The notes: generated from the sequence alone by a model not told the origin. A stretch of 64,000 bases of DNA from Flavobacteriales bacterium UBA7612 (GCA_002484335.1 DLJQ01000025.1:124001-188000); one strand, 5' to 3'. Numbered from the stretch's first letter, positions 8,303 to 18,238 are shown. Numbers and translations are program-made.

Positions 8303-9124
8303 ATGGAAAAAAGAGTTGCAATACAAGGTTACATTGGTTCTTATCATCATGAAGCTGCTAATAATTATCTAGGAAATGATATAGAAATAGTAGAATGTGA
8401 TACATTCAAAACTTTAGCAAAATCACTTGCAAAAGGAAAAGTTGACCAAGCTGTTATGGCGATAGAAAATACAATCGCTGGTGCTATTTTACCAAATTAC
8501 GCTTTGCTTACAAAGTATAATTTAAAGATTGTTGGAGAGATTTTTTTATCAATTCAACATCAATTAATGGTAAAAAAAGGAAGAACTATAGAAGATATTC
8601 AAGAAGTTCGTTCACACCAAATGGCAATTTTACAATGTGATAAATTTCTTGAAAAACATCAAACTTGGAAAGTTGTAAATGATATAGATACAGCACTGAC
8701 AGCAAAAGATATTATTGACCAAGATTTACATAATGTAGCTGCAATTGCTTCAAGAAAAGCAGCAGAAGTTTATGGATTGGATATATTAGAATCTAGTATA
8801 CAGACATTTCAAGATAACTTTACTCGTTTTTTTGTATTGCAGCGAGAACACAATGATTACGAAGATTTCAATAAAGTATCTATGAGGTTTTCTGTTTCTC
8901 ATGAATCTGGAGCTTTGGTTGATGTTTTGAATAAAATTGCAGAATGTGGTATAAATATGGATAAAATACAATCTGTTCCAATTATAGAGAAACCTTGGGA
9001 ATACTCTTTTCATATCGATATTACATTCGAAAAGAAAGAACAATATTATGCATTACTTGGAAAAATTGCACGAAAATTAACTGATTTAGAAATATTAGGA
9101 GAATATAAACTGGGAAAAAAATGA
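8303..9124 (+). CDS. pheA: Prephenate dehydratase
   Basis: This enzyme converts prephenate to phenylpyruvate, the committed step to phenylalanine. The protein has 273 residues: a periplasmic-binding-like catalytic domain with AIENTIAGAI and the substrate motif DNFTRFFVL, then an ACT domain (ESGALVDVLNK; usual ESRP region reads QSVPI) that normally senses Phe. I chose ATG at 8303 because the alternative TTG at 8291 lies in the terminator T-run. The stop overlaps the next ATG (ATGA, 9121-9124). This is the first enzyme gene behind the phe attenuator. Confidence 0.96.
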   Translation: MEKRVAIQGYIGSYHHEAANNYLGNDIEIVECDTFKTLAKSLAKGKVDQAVMAIENTIAGAILPNYALLTKYNLKIVGEIFLSIQHQLMVKKGRTIEDIQEVRSHQMAILQCDKFLEKHQTWKVVNDIDTALTAKDIIDQDLHNVAAIASRKAAEVYGLDILESSIQTFQDNFTRFFVLQREHNDYEDFNKVSMRFSVSHESGALVDVLNKIAECGINMDKIQSVPIIEKPWEYSFHIDITFEKKEQYYALLGKIARKLTDLEILGEYKLGKK

Positions 9125-10266
9125 TAGTAGAAGCCCAACGATTACAAAGTGTACAAGAATACTATTTCTCGAAAAAATTACAAGAAATAGCAAATATGAA
9201 GACAGATATTCCAGTAATTTCTTTAGGAATAGGAAGTCCGGATTTACAACCTCATTCTTCAGTAATTGAAGAATTGATTAATGTATCACAAAGTGGAGTA
9301 AATGGTTATCAAAGCTATCGTGGAATTCCAGAATTAAGAGAAGCAATGGCATATTTCTACAAAAATAAATTTGATGTAGAAGTTGATCCTTCAACAGAAA
9401 TATTACCATTAATGGGATCAAAAGAAGGAATAATGCATATTTCATTAGCTTTTTTAAATGAAGGTGACAAAGTTTTAATTCCTAATCCTGGTTATCCAAC
9501 TTATTCGTCGGTAACAGAATTGGTACAAGCAAAACCATTATTTTATGATTTGAAAGATGAAAATAACTGGTTACCAGACTTCGATCAATTAGAAAAGTTA
9601 GCAGAACAACAACCAAAGATTATGTGGGTTAATTATCCTCATATGCCAACAGGAGCAAAAGCAAGTAAAGAAGTCCTAAGGAAATTGGTTGAGTTTGGAA
9701 CAAAACATAATATACTAATTGTAAATGATAATCCTTACAGTTTTATATTGAATGATGAGCCTACAAGTATATTATCTATAGAAGGAGCAAAGGATATTTG
9801 TATTGAGTTAAATTCACTAAGTAAAACCTTTAACATAGCGGGGTGGCGTGTTGGAATGGTAATAGGAAAAGAATCTTTAATTAATTCTATTTTAAAAGTA
9901 AAATCGAATATGGATTCTGGGATGAATTTTGCAATCCAAAAAGCTTCTACAAAAGCTCTTTTAGTTGATGATAGCTGGTATACTGGTTTAACTAAAATAT
10001 ATAACGAACGAAGAGAGATCATATGGCAAATAGCAGATTTGTTAAATGTAGAATATAATCCAAATGCTGTAGGAATGTTTGTTTGGGCAAAATTACCAGA
10101 AGGAGAAAAAGATGATAAAGCATTTATAGATAAAATACTTTATGATAAAAAAATTTTTATAACTCCAGGAAGTATTTTTGGAAGTAATGGAGAAGGATTT
10201 ATTCGTTTTTCTCTTTGTGCACCAATCGAAAAATTAATAGAAGTAAAAAAACGATTAGAAAAATGA
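9121..10266 (+). CDS. Class I/II PLP-dependent aminotransferase (aromatic pathway)
   Basis: A 381-residue fold-type I aminotransferase. The PLP lysine lies in SLSKTFNIAGWRVG (Lys235). The VNYPHMPTGA and VNDNPY segments match the family's NPxNPTG and DDxY loops. Its position between prephenate dehydratase and prephenate dehydrogenase, with 4-bp overlaps on both sides, indicates transamination of phenylpyruvate and 4-hydroxyphenylpyruvate to Phe and Tyr. By sequence it also resembles LL-diaminopimelate-type aminotransferases, so the specificity is inferred from context. Confidence 0.92.
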   Translation: MIVEAQRLQSVQEYYFSKKLQEIANMKTDIPVISLGIGSPDLQPHSSVIEELINVSQSGVNGYQSYRGIPELREAMAYFYKNKFDVEVDPSTEILPLMGSKEGIMHISLAFLNEGDKVLIPNPGYPTYSSVTELVQAKPLFYDLKDENNWLPDFDQLEKLAEQQPKIMWVNYPHMPTGAKASKEVLRKLVEFGTKHNILIVNDNPYSFILNDEPTSILSIEGAKDICIELNSLSKTFNIAGWRVGMVIGKESLINSILKVKSNMDSGMNFAIQKASTKALLVDDSWYTGLTKIYNERREIIWQIADLLNVEYNPNAVGMFVWAKLPEGEKDDKAFIDKILYDKKIFITPGSIFGSNGEGFIRFSLCAPIEKLIEVKKRLEK

Positions 10267-11114
10267 AAACTATTTCGATAATAGGTTTAGGATTAATAGG
10301 AGGATCTTTTGCTTTAGCTCTAAAAAAAGTTGGAATAGCTGAAAATATAATTGGTGTAGACCAAAATGAAGTACATCAAAAAGAAGCCTTAGAATTGGGC
10401 ATTGTAGATGAAGTTGTTTCTTTGGATAGAGCGATACAAATTTCAGATTTAATTGTGATAGCTGTTCCCATTAATGCGATTCAGAATGTATTACCAGAAA
10501 TTTTAGATAAAATAAGAGATAATACAATTGTGATGGATATGGGATCTACTAAAGCAGGAATTTGCAGAAAAGTTCTTAATCATCCCAAAAGAAAACAGTT
10601 TGTAGCTACACATCCTATTGCAGGAACAGAAAATTCAGGACCAAAAGCAGCATTCGCAGAATTATTTTTGAATAAGGTAGCTATTTTATGTGATGTTGAA
10701 CAAAGTGAGATTGATGCAGCTAATAAAGTAAAAAAAATATATCAATCACTTTGGATGAATGTAAAAACTATGTCATCAGAAGCGCATGATTCGCATATAG
10801 CTTATGTTTCACATCTTTCTCATATTACATCTTTTGCGTTAGGGCAAGCTGTATTGAAGAAAGAAAAAAATGAGGAAGCAATTTTTGATATGGCAGGTTC
10901 AGGATTCGAGTCAACAGTTCGCTTAGCAAAAAGTTCACCAGATATGTGGACACCAATTTTTATTCAAAATAGAGATAATTTGTTAAAAGCAATTGATGCT
11001 TATCAGATAGAAATATCAAAAATTAGAAAAATGATTGATGAAAAAGATGAAAAAGATATTCATCAATATTTAAAGAATACAAACGATATACGTAGAATAT
11101 TAAATAAGAAATAA
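10263..11114 (+). CDS. tyrA: Prephenate dehydrogenase
   Basis: This enzyme oxidatively decarboxylates prephenate to 4-hydroxyphenylpyruvate for tyrosine synthesis. The protein has 283 residues with the N-terminal Rossmann motif GLGLIGGSFA and the catalytic His segment THPIAGTE, followed by the helical dimerisation domain (HDSHIAYVSHLSH). ATG at 10263 overlaps the aminotransferase stop and gives the expected N-terminus. A longer start at TTG 10215 would add 16 unrelated residues. There is no fused chorismate mutase; that activity is in the next gene. Confidence 0.95.
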   Translation: MKTISIIGLGLIGGSFALALKKVGIAENIIGVDQNEVHQKEALELGIVDEVVSLDRAIQISDLIVIAVPINAIQNVLPEILDKIRDNTIVMDMGSTKAGICRKVLNHPKRKQFVATHPIAGTENSGPKAAFAELFLNKVAILCDVEQSEIDAANKVKKIYQSLWMNVKTMSSEAHDSHIAYVSHLSHITSFALGQAVLKKEKNEEAIFDMAGSGFESTVRLAKSSPDMWTPIFIQNRDNLLKAIDAYQIEISKIRKMIDEKDEKDIHQYLKNTNDIRRILNKK

Positions 11115-11161
11115 ATAATACTATCAAATAATAATTGATAAACCTTAAATTTGTAGAAATT

Positions 11162-12229
11162 ATGGAAATTAATAACTGGATTAAAGAATACGAGAAACCA
11201 ATGATAATTGCTGGTCCTTGTAGCGCTGAAAGCGAAAAACAAATGATGACAATCGCAGAAGACTTAGACAAAGACTATGTAAAAGTTTTTCGTGCTGGAA
11301 TCTGGAAACCTCGTACAAAACCAAACTGTTTTGAAGGAGTAGGTGCAATTGGTCTTAACTGGTTAAAGAAAGTTAAAGACGAATTCGGGATGAAAATCGC
11401 AACGGAAATTGCGAATGCAAATCATGCGAAATTAGCATTAGAATATGATGTTGATGTTTTATGGATTGGAGCTCGTTCTACAGTAAATCCTTTTACAGTT
11501 CAAGAAATAGCTGAAGCTTTACGCGATACAGATAAAACAGTTTTAGTAAAAAATCCAGTAAATCCAGATTTAGATTTATGGATTGGAGCTTTAGAGCGTT
11601 TAGAAGGGCAAGGAATTAAAAATTTAGGTGCTATTCACCGTGGTTTTTCAACATACAAGAAAACAAAATACCGTAATAATCCACAGTGGCAAATCGCTTT
11701 AGATTTCAAAAATAAATTACCTAATGTTCCAATCATTTGTGATCCATCTCACATTTGTGGAAACAGAACAGGATTATATGATGTTGCACAACAGGCATTC
11801 AACTTCGAATACAACGGGTTAATGATTGAAACACATAACAATCCAGATGAAGCTTGGTCTGATGCTGCACAGCAAATTACACCAGCTCGTTTATTAGAGA
11901 TTTTAAAAGATTTAGAGATTCGTCAATCAGATGATAAAGATGCAATCTACAAGTCTGCAATTGATAATTTACGTCATCAAATAGATGAGTTAGATACAAC
12001 AATCTTAGATTCTATTGCACAACGTATGAAAGTTTCTAATTCAATCGGAAATTTGAAAAAAGATCATAACGTAGCTGTTTTTCAACCAGATCGTTGGAAA
12101 CAAATCAAAGATAACTCTGTAAAAGCAGGTGTTTCTTTAGGTTTGTCTGAAGATTTTGTAGATAGACTTTTACAAGCAATCCATCAAGAGTCTGTTGCAC
12201 AACAGAATCAAATTATGGGGAAAAAATAA
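11162..12229 (+). CDS. Bifunctional DAHP synthase / chorismate mutase
   Basis: A 355-residue fusion that supplies both the first step of the shikimate pathway (3-deoxy-D-arabino-heptulosonate-7-phosphate synthase, residues about 1-250) and chorismate to prephenate conversion (AroQ-type mutase, about 262-350). Landmarks are AGPCSAES, KVFRAGIWKPRT, GARSTVNP, CDPSHICGNR and, in the mutase, LRHQIDELDTTILDSIAQRM. Fusion of the two activities is common in Bacteroidota and usually allows prephenate or chorismate feedback. ATG at 11162 replaces a longer TTG start at 11135. It is 47 bp from tyrA, in the same operon. Confidence 0.95.
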   Translation: MEINNWIKEYEKPMIIAGPCSAESEKQMMTIAEDLDKDYVKVFRAGIWKPRTKPNCFEGVGAIGLNWLKKVKDEFGMKIATEIANANHAKLALEYDVDVLWIGARSTVNPFTVQEIAEALRDTDKTVLVKNPVNPDLDLWIGALERLEGQGIKNLGAIHRGFSTYKKTKYRNNPQWQIALDFKNKLPNVPIICDPSHICGNRTGLYDVAQQAFNFEYNGLMIETHNNPDEAWSDAAQQITPARLLEILKDLEIRQSDDKDAIYKSAIDNLRHQIDELDTTILDSIAQRMKVSNSIGNLKKDHNVAVFQPDRWKQIKDNSVKAGVSLGLSEDFVDRLLQAIHQESVAQQNQIMGKK

Positions 12230-12235
12230 AATATA

Positions 12236-13153
12236 TTGAAAGGAATTGTAATAAAATCAACTGGTAGTTGGTATCATCTTCTTACGGAAGATGGTACAAC
12301 TTTCCAGGCTAGAATTAGAGGAAAGTTTAGAATAGCAAATATCAAACATACCAATCCTATCGCTGTTGGAGATGAGGTTGATTTTGAAATTGACAAAGAT
12401 GATATTGCTGTAATTACGAATATTCATGAGCGTAAAAACTATATTATTCGTAAATCAGTTAATTTATCAAAAAAGACACATATTATTGCTTCAAATATAG
12501 ATGTTGCTTTTTTGGTTGTAACTCTTTCTAATCCTAAAACATCTTTTGGTTTTATAGACAGATTTTTAATTACTTCTGAAGCGTATCACATACCTGTTGT
12601 TATTTTATTCAATAAAATGGATGCTTACACGGAGGAGCAATTAATAGATTTAGAACTATATAAATCTATTTATGATTCTATTGGTTACGAAAGTATTGAT
12701 ATTTCTGCTGAAACAGGTCTTAACTTAGATTTAGTAAGAGATAGAATGAAAGGAAATGTAAGCTTAGTAGCTGGTCACTCTGGTGTTGGTAAATCAACTT
12801 TACTAAATACTTTAAATCCTAATTTGAATTTAAAGACTCATGTGGTTTCTGATTTTAATAGTAAAGGACAGCATACAACAACATTTGCACAAATGTATGA
12901 ATGGCCATTTGGTGGTTTTATTATTGATACACCAGGAATCAAAGAATTTGGATTAGTCCATATAGATAAATCGGAATTACAAGGATATTTTCCTGAAATA
13001 TTAGAACTTAAATCTGATTGTAAATTTGATAATTGTATTCATGTGAATGAGCCTAAATGCGCAGTTAGGGATGCTGTAGAGGAGGGAGAAATAGCAATTT
13101 CTAGGTACGAAAATTATCTTACTTTTTTAGAAGAAGATATATATAAAGATTAA
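12236..13153 (+). CDS. rsgA: Ribosome small-subunit GTPase RsgA
   Basis: RsgA is a circularly permuted GTPase that checks late 30S maturation. The 305-residue protein has an N-terminal OB fold, then G4 NKMD before G1 AGHSGVGKST (about 180-189) and G3 DTPG, and a C-terminal zinc motif (C-x4-C-x-H-x5-C: CKFDNCIHVNEPKC). It begins with TTG, 6 bp after the DAHP synthase stop. No ATG gives a complete OB fold, and the N-terminus KGIVIKSTGSWY is family-typical, so the TTG start is supported. It ends the aromatic operon. Confidence 0.95.
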   Translation: MKGIVIKSTGSWYHLLTEDGTTFQARIRGKFRIANIKHTNPIAVGDEVDFEIDKDDIAVITNIHERKNYIIRKSVNLSKKTHIIASNIDVAFLVVTLSNPKTSFGFIDRFLITSEAYHIPVVILFNKMDAYTEEQLIDLELYKSIYDSIGYESIDISAETGLNLDLVRDRMKGNVSLVAGHSGVGKSTLLNTLNPNLNLKTHVVSDFNSKGQHTTTFAQMYEWPFGGFIIDTPGIKEFGLVHIDKSELQGYFPEILELKSDCKFDNCIHVNEPKCAVRDAVEEGEIAISRYENYLTFLEEDIYKD

Positions 13154-13159
13154 AATAAA

Positions 13160-13192
13160 AAAAAATCAAGCTTTTAAAGCTTGATTTTTTTT
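13160..13192. terminator. Bidirectional terminator after rsgA
   Basis: The palindrome AATCAAGCTTT/AAAGCTTGATT is flanked by A- and T-runs and lies between the convergent rsgA and DUF4296 genes. Confidence 0.9.
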
Positions 13193-13571
13193 ATTTTATA
13201 TTTTTCTGATTCTTTATTCTTTCTTTTTCTTCTTTAGAAAGCTTTTCTTCAAGATTTTTTTTGACTTGATCTAGCATATCTCTCAATAGTTCTGGTTGAA
13301 GACTATAATATTTATAACTTTCTGAAAATTGATGAAAATTAATATCATGTTTTTTCATAACATCTACAGCATCTTTTGCTAATAATGTACTTTGATCTTC
13401 ATTACCTTCTGCAGGAAACATTTGTATACCTTGTTGACTAATATATAGATCAGTTATAATATTGATCATTTCTGATTTTTTTATTAAGTTATCTGGCTCA
13501 TCAAAATTTTTGGGAGCACAACTTAAAGTTGAAATCAAGCAAAAAAAGTAAACTATATTAAGATATCTCAT
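13191..13571 (-). CDS. DUF4296 lipoprotein
   Basis: A 126-residue protein with a lipoprotein signal (hydrophobic stretch then TLSC, Cys at about 18). It matches the Bacteroidota-specific DUF4296 family: MINIITDLYISQQ, then FSESYKYYSLQPELLRDMLDQV and a charged C-terminal helix. The function is unknown. Its start overlaps the stop of the upstream mannosyltransferase gene (ATGA), so the two are co-translated. This pairing recurs in flavobacteria. Confidence 0.85.
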   Translation of the reverse strand: MRYLNIVYFFCLISTLSCAPKNFDEPDNLIKKSEMINIITDLYISQQGIQMFPAEGNEDQSTLLAKDAVDVMKKHDINFHQFSESYKYYSLQPELLRDMLDQVKKNLEEKLSKEEKERIKNQKNIK

Positions 13572-14290
13572 AATTTTCCAAAAATTTTTCTTAAACGTAA
13601 AGATATAACACCAAAAACAGCTTCTCCTATAATGTCCGAACTAATTTTTGATTCTCCTAAAGTTCTATCAGTAAAAATAATAGGAACTTCTTTTAAACTA
13701 AATTTTTTAATCCAAGATTTATATTTCATTTCTATTTGGAAGCCATAACCTTTGAATTTTATTTTATCCAAATCTAAAGTTTCTAAAACTTTAGCTCTAT
13801 ATCCTACAAAACCAGCTGTAGCATCATCTACAGGTAAACGAGTAATTAATCGAACATATTTAGAAGCGAAATAAGATAATAAAACTCTATTCATAGGCCA
13901 ATTAACTACATTAACTCCATTGCAATAGCGTGAGCCAATAACTAAATCAGAACCATCTATTAATGCATGATATAACCGAGGTAAATCATTAGGATTATGA
14001 GAGAAATCAGCATCCATCTCAAAAATATACTTGTAATTGTTTTTTATAGCCCATTTAAAACCATGAACATAAGCACGGCCTAAGCCATCTTTTATTGTTC
14101 TTATTTCTAAATGTAAACGACCATTAAACTCAGTAATCAAGCGTTTTACAATGTCATTTGTACCATCAGGAGAACTATCATCAACAATAAGAACATCAAA
14201 CGATTCTTCTACTGATAAAGCTGCTCTTATAATAGCTTCTATGTTTTCTTTTTCATTGTAGGTCGGGATAATCACTAATTTGTCCGACAT
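13568..14290 (-). CDS. Polyprenol monophosphomannose synthase (GT2)
   Basis: A 240-residue family 2 glycosyltransferase of the dolichol-phosphate mannose synthase type. It should load a sugar from a GDP-sugar onto polyprenyl phosphate for use by membrane glycosyltransferases. Visible motifs are PTYNEKENI, DDSSPDGT, the DxD-like MDADFSHNP and GSRYCNG. There is no C-terminal membrane domain, as in the short bacterial enzymes. It forms a two-gene operon with the DUF4296 lipoprotein. Confidence 0.92.
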   Translation of the reverse strand: MSDKLVIIPTYNEKENIEAIIRAALSVEESFDVLIVDDSSPDGTNDIVKRLITEFNGRLHLEIRTIKDGLGRAYVHGFKWAIKNNYKYIFEMDADFSHNPNDLPRLYHALIDGSDLVIGSRYCNGVNVVNWPMNRVLLSYFASKYVRLITRLPVDDATAGFVGYRAKVLETLDLDKIKFKGYGFQIEMKYKSWIKKFSLKEVPIIFTDRTLGESKISSDIIGEAVFGVISLRLRKIFGKL

Positions 14291-14356
14291 AATTATAATT
14301 TTGTGGGGATAAAGATAGTTATAAGATTGTAAGTCTTTTGTATTTTTGAAAAAATT

Positions 14357-15031
14357 ATGAAAACAACCGATTTAATTTCTATACAAAAAAATGCGATAGG
14401 TAATGATACTGTTATCATTATCATTGTTGCTTGTCTTTTATTAGTTTGTGCAGTAAAATATTTATTTGCTACAAATTATAAATTATTAGGGAATAAGAAT
14501 GAATATGTTAGTTTTACAGATGACAATACAACATTATTTAGTTTTATTGTTGATGGAATTATGGTACTGTTAATGAGTTTATTATTAGTTTCCTATTTTG
14601 ATATTGATTTTAATTATTTTCCTGGTTTTCAATTTCATTATTTGGCTAATTTAGGAATAACTTTTACACTAATAAGTGTAGTAATGTTATTAAGGCTTTT
14701 TATTGAAATAACTTTTTATCGTGTTTTTTATGAGTCTAGCTCAGTTACTTTTTACATGAAAAGCTCAAGTTTTGTAAATGCTAAAAATATCGTATTACTA
14801 TTAATTGTATGTTTTTTATTTTTTTATACAACGATTAATAAAGATTATCTTATAATTGGAGGATTCTTATTGTTATTTTTGAATCGAGTAATTGAAATAT
14901 ATCATATTTATTCGAAGCAAATAAGCAATAATAAGTCGATATGGTATTATAATATTTTGTATCTTTGCACCCTAGAAATTTTACCTTTTATGGTTTTAAT
15001 GAAACTATTGACAATAGGTAAGGTAATCTAA
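14357..15031 (+). CDS. DUF4271 integral membrane protein
   Basis: A 224-residue protein with about six hydrophobic segments (roughly 17-37, 62-82, 95-117, 140-160, 165-182, 198-218). It fits the Bacteroidota DUF4271 family of unknown function. Candidate -7 boxes TAATTTTG (14296-14303) and TATTTTTG (14341-14348) lie upstream. It is 7 bp ahead of hemD in the same direction. The pair is conserved in the class, but no functional link to haem synthesis has been shown that I know of. Confidence 0.83.
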   Translation: MKTTDLISIQKNAIGNDTVIIIIVACLLLVCAVKYLFATNYKLLGNKNEYVSFTDDNTTLFSFIVDGIMVLLMSLLLVSYFDIDFNYFPGFQFHYLANLGITFTLISVVMLLRLFIEITFYRVFYESSSVTFYMKSSSFVNAKNIVLLLIVCFLFFYTTINKDYLIIGGFLLLFLNRVIEIYHIYSKQISNNKSIWYYNILYLCTLEILPFMVLMKLLTIGKVI

Positions 15032-15038
15032 AATTACT

Positions 15039-15788
15039 ATGAAAGTTAAATCAATATTAGTATCACAACCTAAGCCACAGGCAGAAAACTCGCCGTACTA
15101 CGAGATAGAGAAAGCTAACAAAATCAAAATTGATTTCAGACCATTCATCCAAGTTGTTGGAGTAGATGCGAAAGACGTTAGACATCAAAAAATAGATTTC
15201 TCGAAAGCAACAGCTGTCATATTTACTAGTAGAAATGCTATAGATCATTTCTTTAGATTAGCAGAAGAATTAAGGTTTACAGTTCCAGATTCAATGAAAT
15301 ACTTTTGTGAATCAGAAGCTATTGCTTTTTATTTACAAAAATACATTGTGTATAGAAAACGTAAAGTGTATATTGGTGAAAAGATTTTTGCAGATATGCT
15401 TCCTCTTTTGAAAAAACATAAAGACGAAAAATTTTTATTACCAGCTTCAGATGTTTTAAAAGCTGATGTTCCTAAATTATTGGATGGATTAAAATTAGAT
15501 TGGCAAAGAGCAACTTTATTTAGAACTGTTTCTAGTGATTTGTCTGATTTATCTGATGTAAAATATGATATTTTAGTATTTTTTACACCTTCAGGAATTA
15601 AATCATTATTTGAAAATTTCCCTGATTTTGTACAAGGAGAAACTAGAATTGCTGTTTTTGGACAATCAACAGTAAAACAAGCTAAAGAGATGGGATTACG
15701 TGTAGATATTGAAGTGCCAACTCCTAAAATACCGTCTATGACAATGGCACTAGATAAATACGTTAAAGAAGCAAATAAATCTAAATAA
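15039..15788 (+). CDS. hemD: Uroporphyrinogen-III synthase
   Basis: A 249-residue enzyme expected to cyclise hydroxymethylbilane to uroporphyrinogen III, the branch-point macrocycle for haem and corrins. HemD sequences diverge strongly. The visible support is TAVIFTSRNAIDHF, the hinge region, LFRTVSSDL, VFFTPSGIKSLFE and IAVFGQSTVKQAKEMG, all in family order across its two lobes. It is probably co-transcribed with the DUF4271 gene. Confidence 0.88.
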   Translation: MKVKSILVSQPKPQAENSPYYEIEKANKIKIDFRPFIQVVGVDAKDVRHQKIDFSKATAVIFTSRNAIDHFFRLAEELRFTVPDSMKYFCESEAIAFYLQKYIVYRKRKVYIGEKIFADMLPLLKKHKDEKFLLPASDVLKADVPKLLDGLKLDWQRATLFRTVSSDLSDLSDVKYDILVFFTPSGIKSLFENFPDFVQGETRIAVFGQSTVKQAKEMGLRVDIEVPTPKIPSMTMALDKYVKEANKSK

Positions 15789-15840
15789 ATTTTTACGCTT
15801 TTACCCTTCTCTCTAATTAAAATTTATGTAAATTAAAGAG

Positions 15841-17541
15841 ATGGAAAAAAAATGGGAAATAAAAGAACAGCCGTCTACAGAGGTAGTTAGTAATCTTAAA
15901 AAAGAACTAAATATTTCTGAAGCACTTGCTATTTTATTAGCCCAACGAGGAATTAATGATTTTGATACTGCAAAATCTTACTTTAATCCTTCCTTAGAAA
16001 ATTTACATGATCCATTTTTAATGAAAGGTATGGCTGATGCTGTATCAAGACTTAAAAATGCTATAGATGATCAAGAAAATATATTAATATTTGGAGACTA
16101 CGATGTAGATGGAACCACAGCTGTAACTCTTTTTTATGAGTTTCTGACTTCCATCTACTCGAAAGTCTTTTTTTATATTCCTGATAGAAATAATGAAGGA
16201 TATGGTATTTCAAAAGAAAGTATAGACTTTGCTATAGAAAATAATATATCTTTAGTTATTGTTTTAGATTGTGGAATAAAAGCTCATGAAGAAATAAATT
16301 ATGCACAATCTAAAGGAATAGATTATATTATTTGTGATCATCATTTACCTGACCGTTCTGTTCCTAAAGCTTATGCAGTTTTAGATCCTAAACAAAAAGG
16401 GTGTCGTTATCCTTACAAAGATTTAAGTGGTTGTGGAGTTGGTTATAAATTAGCACAAGCTTTTACAGAAAAATTTAATTTACCAAAAGAAAATCTTATT
16501 CCATTATTGGATTTAGTTGCTGTTAGTATTGCAGCAGATATAGTTCCTATAACAGGAGAAAATAGGATTTTAGCTTACAAAGGTCTTGAACAGTTAAATA
16601 CAGAACCTCGTTTAGCTTTTCAGCATTTGATACCTACTAATATTCGTAATAATGTAAATATATCGAATGTTGTATTTTCTATTGCTCCCAAAATTAATGC
16701 AGCAGGGAGAATAAAACATGGGTCTGAAGCTGTGCGATTTATGTTGAGTAAAAATGAAGAAGATTGTCGAAGGTATTTGAACGATATAAATTCATTAAAC
16801 AACGAGCGTAAAGTATTAGATTTGGATATGACAAATGATGCATTAGCTCAATTATACAATATCAACCCTACTGAAAAATACGCTACAATAGTTTACGATC
16901 CTTCTTGGAACAAAGGAGTTATAGGAATCGTTGCTTCTCGTCTTGTTGACTTATATTATAAACCAACCATTGTTTTTACAAAAAGTATTTCTGGAGAAAT
17001 TGTAGGGTCTGCAAGATCAATACAAGAGTTTGATATTCATTCTGCGATAGAAAAAAATGCTGATTTATTAACTGAGTTTGGAGGACATATGGCAGCAGCA
17101 GGCTTGGCTATGAAAGAAGAGAATTTCGAGACGTTTAAAATTAGATTTGATGAAACTGTAAAAGAATTGTCAAATGGTAAACATTTTAAACCATCAATCT
17201 TAATTGATAAAGAAATTTCATTTAATGAAATGACACGTTCTTTCTTAGAATCTATAATGCGAATGTCTCCTTTTGGACCAGAAAACATGAACCCAGTTTT
17301 TGTTTCGAAAGATTTATTGGCTACAGACTTTAGATTAGTGGGAAAAGAACATGCTCGATTATATGTACACCAACGTAATACAAGAATTACTTTTCCAGCA
17401 ATTGGTTTCAAATTAGGTAAATTTGGACCTAAATTGGAAAAAGGATTATCTTTTGATATGGTTTACACTATTGGTATGAACTATTGGCAAGGAAAAGGTA
17501 CTTGGCAATTAAATGTAAAGGATATTCGTTTTAATGAGTAG
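15841..17541 (+). CDS. recJ: Single-stranded-DNA-specific exonuclease RecJ
   Basis: RecJ is a 5'-3' ssDNA exonuclease of the DHH superfamily that acts in recombination and mismatch repair. The 566-residue protein has the metal motifs GDYDVDGTTA (about 82-91), VLDCGI and DHHLPD (about 166-171), then a DHHA1 domain with EFGGHMAAAGL and a C-terminal OB-like region. Length and motif order are standard. Its 3' end overlaps the convergent rsmI by 11 bp. Confidence 0.97.
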   Translation: MEKKWEIKEQPSTEVVSNLKKELNISEALAILLAQRGINDFDTAKSYFNPSLENLHDPFLMKGMADAVSRLKNAIDDQENILIFGDYDVDGTTAVTLFYEFLTSIYSKVFFYIPDRNNEGYGISKESIDFAIENNISLVIVLDCGIKAHEEINYAQSKGIDYIICDHHLPDRSVPKAYAVLDPKQKGCRYPYKDLSGCGVGYKLAQAFTEKFNLPKENLIPLLDLVAVSIAADIVPITGENRILAYKGLEQLNTEPRLAFQHLIPTNIRNNVNISNVVFSIAPKINAAGRIKHGSEAVRFMLSKNEEDCRRYLNDINSLNNERKVLDLDMTNDALAQLYNINPTEKYATIVYDPSWNKGVIGIVASRLVDLYYKPTIVFTKSISGEIVGSARSIQEFDIHSAIEKNADLLTEFGGHMAAAGLAMKEENFETFKIRFDETVKELSNGKHFKPSILIDKEISFNEMTRSFLESIMRMSPFGPENMNPVFVSKDLLATDFRLVGKEHARLYVHQRNTRITFPAIGFKLGKFGPKLEKGLSFDMVYTIGMNYWQGKGTWQLNVKDIRFNE

Positions 17542-18208
17542 CTCCTTCAACAATTAAGACCATTTCTCCTTTTAAATTCCTTTTTTCTGATATTTCCATT
17601 AATTCAGTTAAAGTTCCTCGTAATGTTTCTTCAAACTTTTTAGAAATTTCTCTTGATAAACTAGCTTTTCTTTCAGCTCCAAAATTTTCTGCTAAATCTT
17701 TAAGAGTTTTACCAATTTTATGTGGAGATTCGTAAAAGATCATTGTTTTTTTCTCTGTTAATAAAGATTCTAACTTTGTTTTACGACCTTTTTTTACAGG
17801 AAGAAAGCCAACAAAAGTAAATTCGTTATTAGTTAGTCCAGAAACAACAAGTGCAGGTACAAAAGCTGTTGCTCCAGGTAAGCATTCTACAACAATATTA
17901 TTCGCAACACATTCTTTAACTAATAAATAGCCAGGGTCAGATATTCCTGGAGTTCCAGCATCTGTAATAATCGAAATAATTTGTCCATCTTTCAACTGAC
18001 GAATAATATCTTCAGTAGCTTGATGTTCATTATGCATATGATAGCTACGCATAGGAGTGGAAATTTCATAATGTTTTAATAAGATTCCACTGTTACGTGT
18101 ATCTTCTGCTAAAATTACATCAGATTCTTTTAAAACTTCAACAGCTCTAAATGTCATGTCCTTTAAATTTCCAATAGGTGTAGGAACTAAAAATAATTTT
18201 CCACTCAT
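17531..18208 (-). CDS. rsmI: 16S rRNA (cytidine1402-2'-O)-methyltransferase
   Basis: RsmI methylates C1402 of 16S rRNA in the decoding centre. The 225-residue tetrapyrrole-methylase-fold protein shows LFLVPTPIGNLKDMTFRAVEVL, AEDTRNSGILLKHY, DAGTPGISDPGY and FYESPHKIGKTL. It is shorter than the E. coli protein because it lacks the C-terminal helical extension, as in many Bacteroidota. A -7 box TAACTTTG (18213-18220, minus strand) lies just before the ATG. Confidence 0.96.
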   Translation of the reverse strand: MSGKLFLVPTPIGNLKDMTFRAVEVLKESDVILAEDTRNSGILLKHYEISTPMRSYHMHNEHQATEDIIRQLKDGQIISIITDAGTPGISDPGYLLVKECVANNIVVECLPGATAFVPALVVSGLTNNEFTFVGFLPVKKGRKTKLESLLTEKKTMIFYESPHKIGKTLKDLAENFGAERKASLSREISKKFEETLRGTLTELMEISEKRNLKGEMVLIVEGATH

Positions 18209-18238
18209 GTGGCAAAGTTACAAAGTATTTTCAATAAA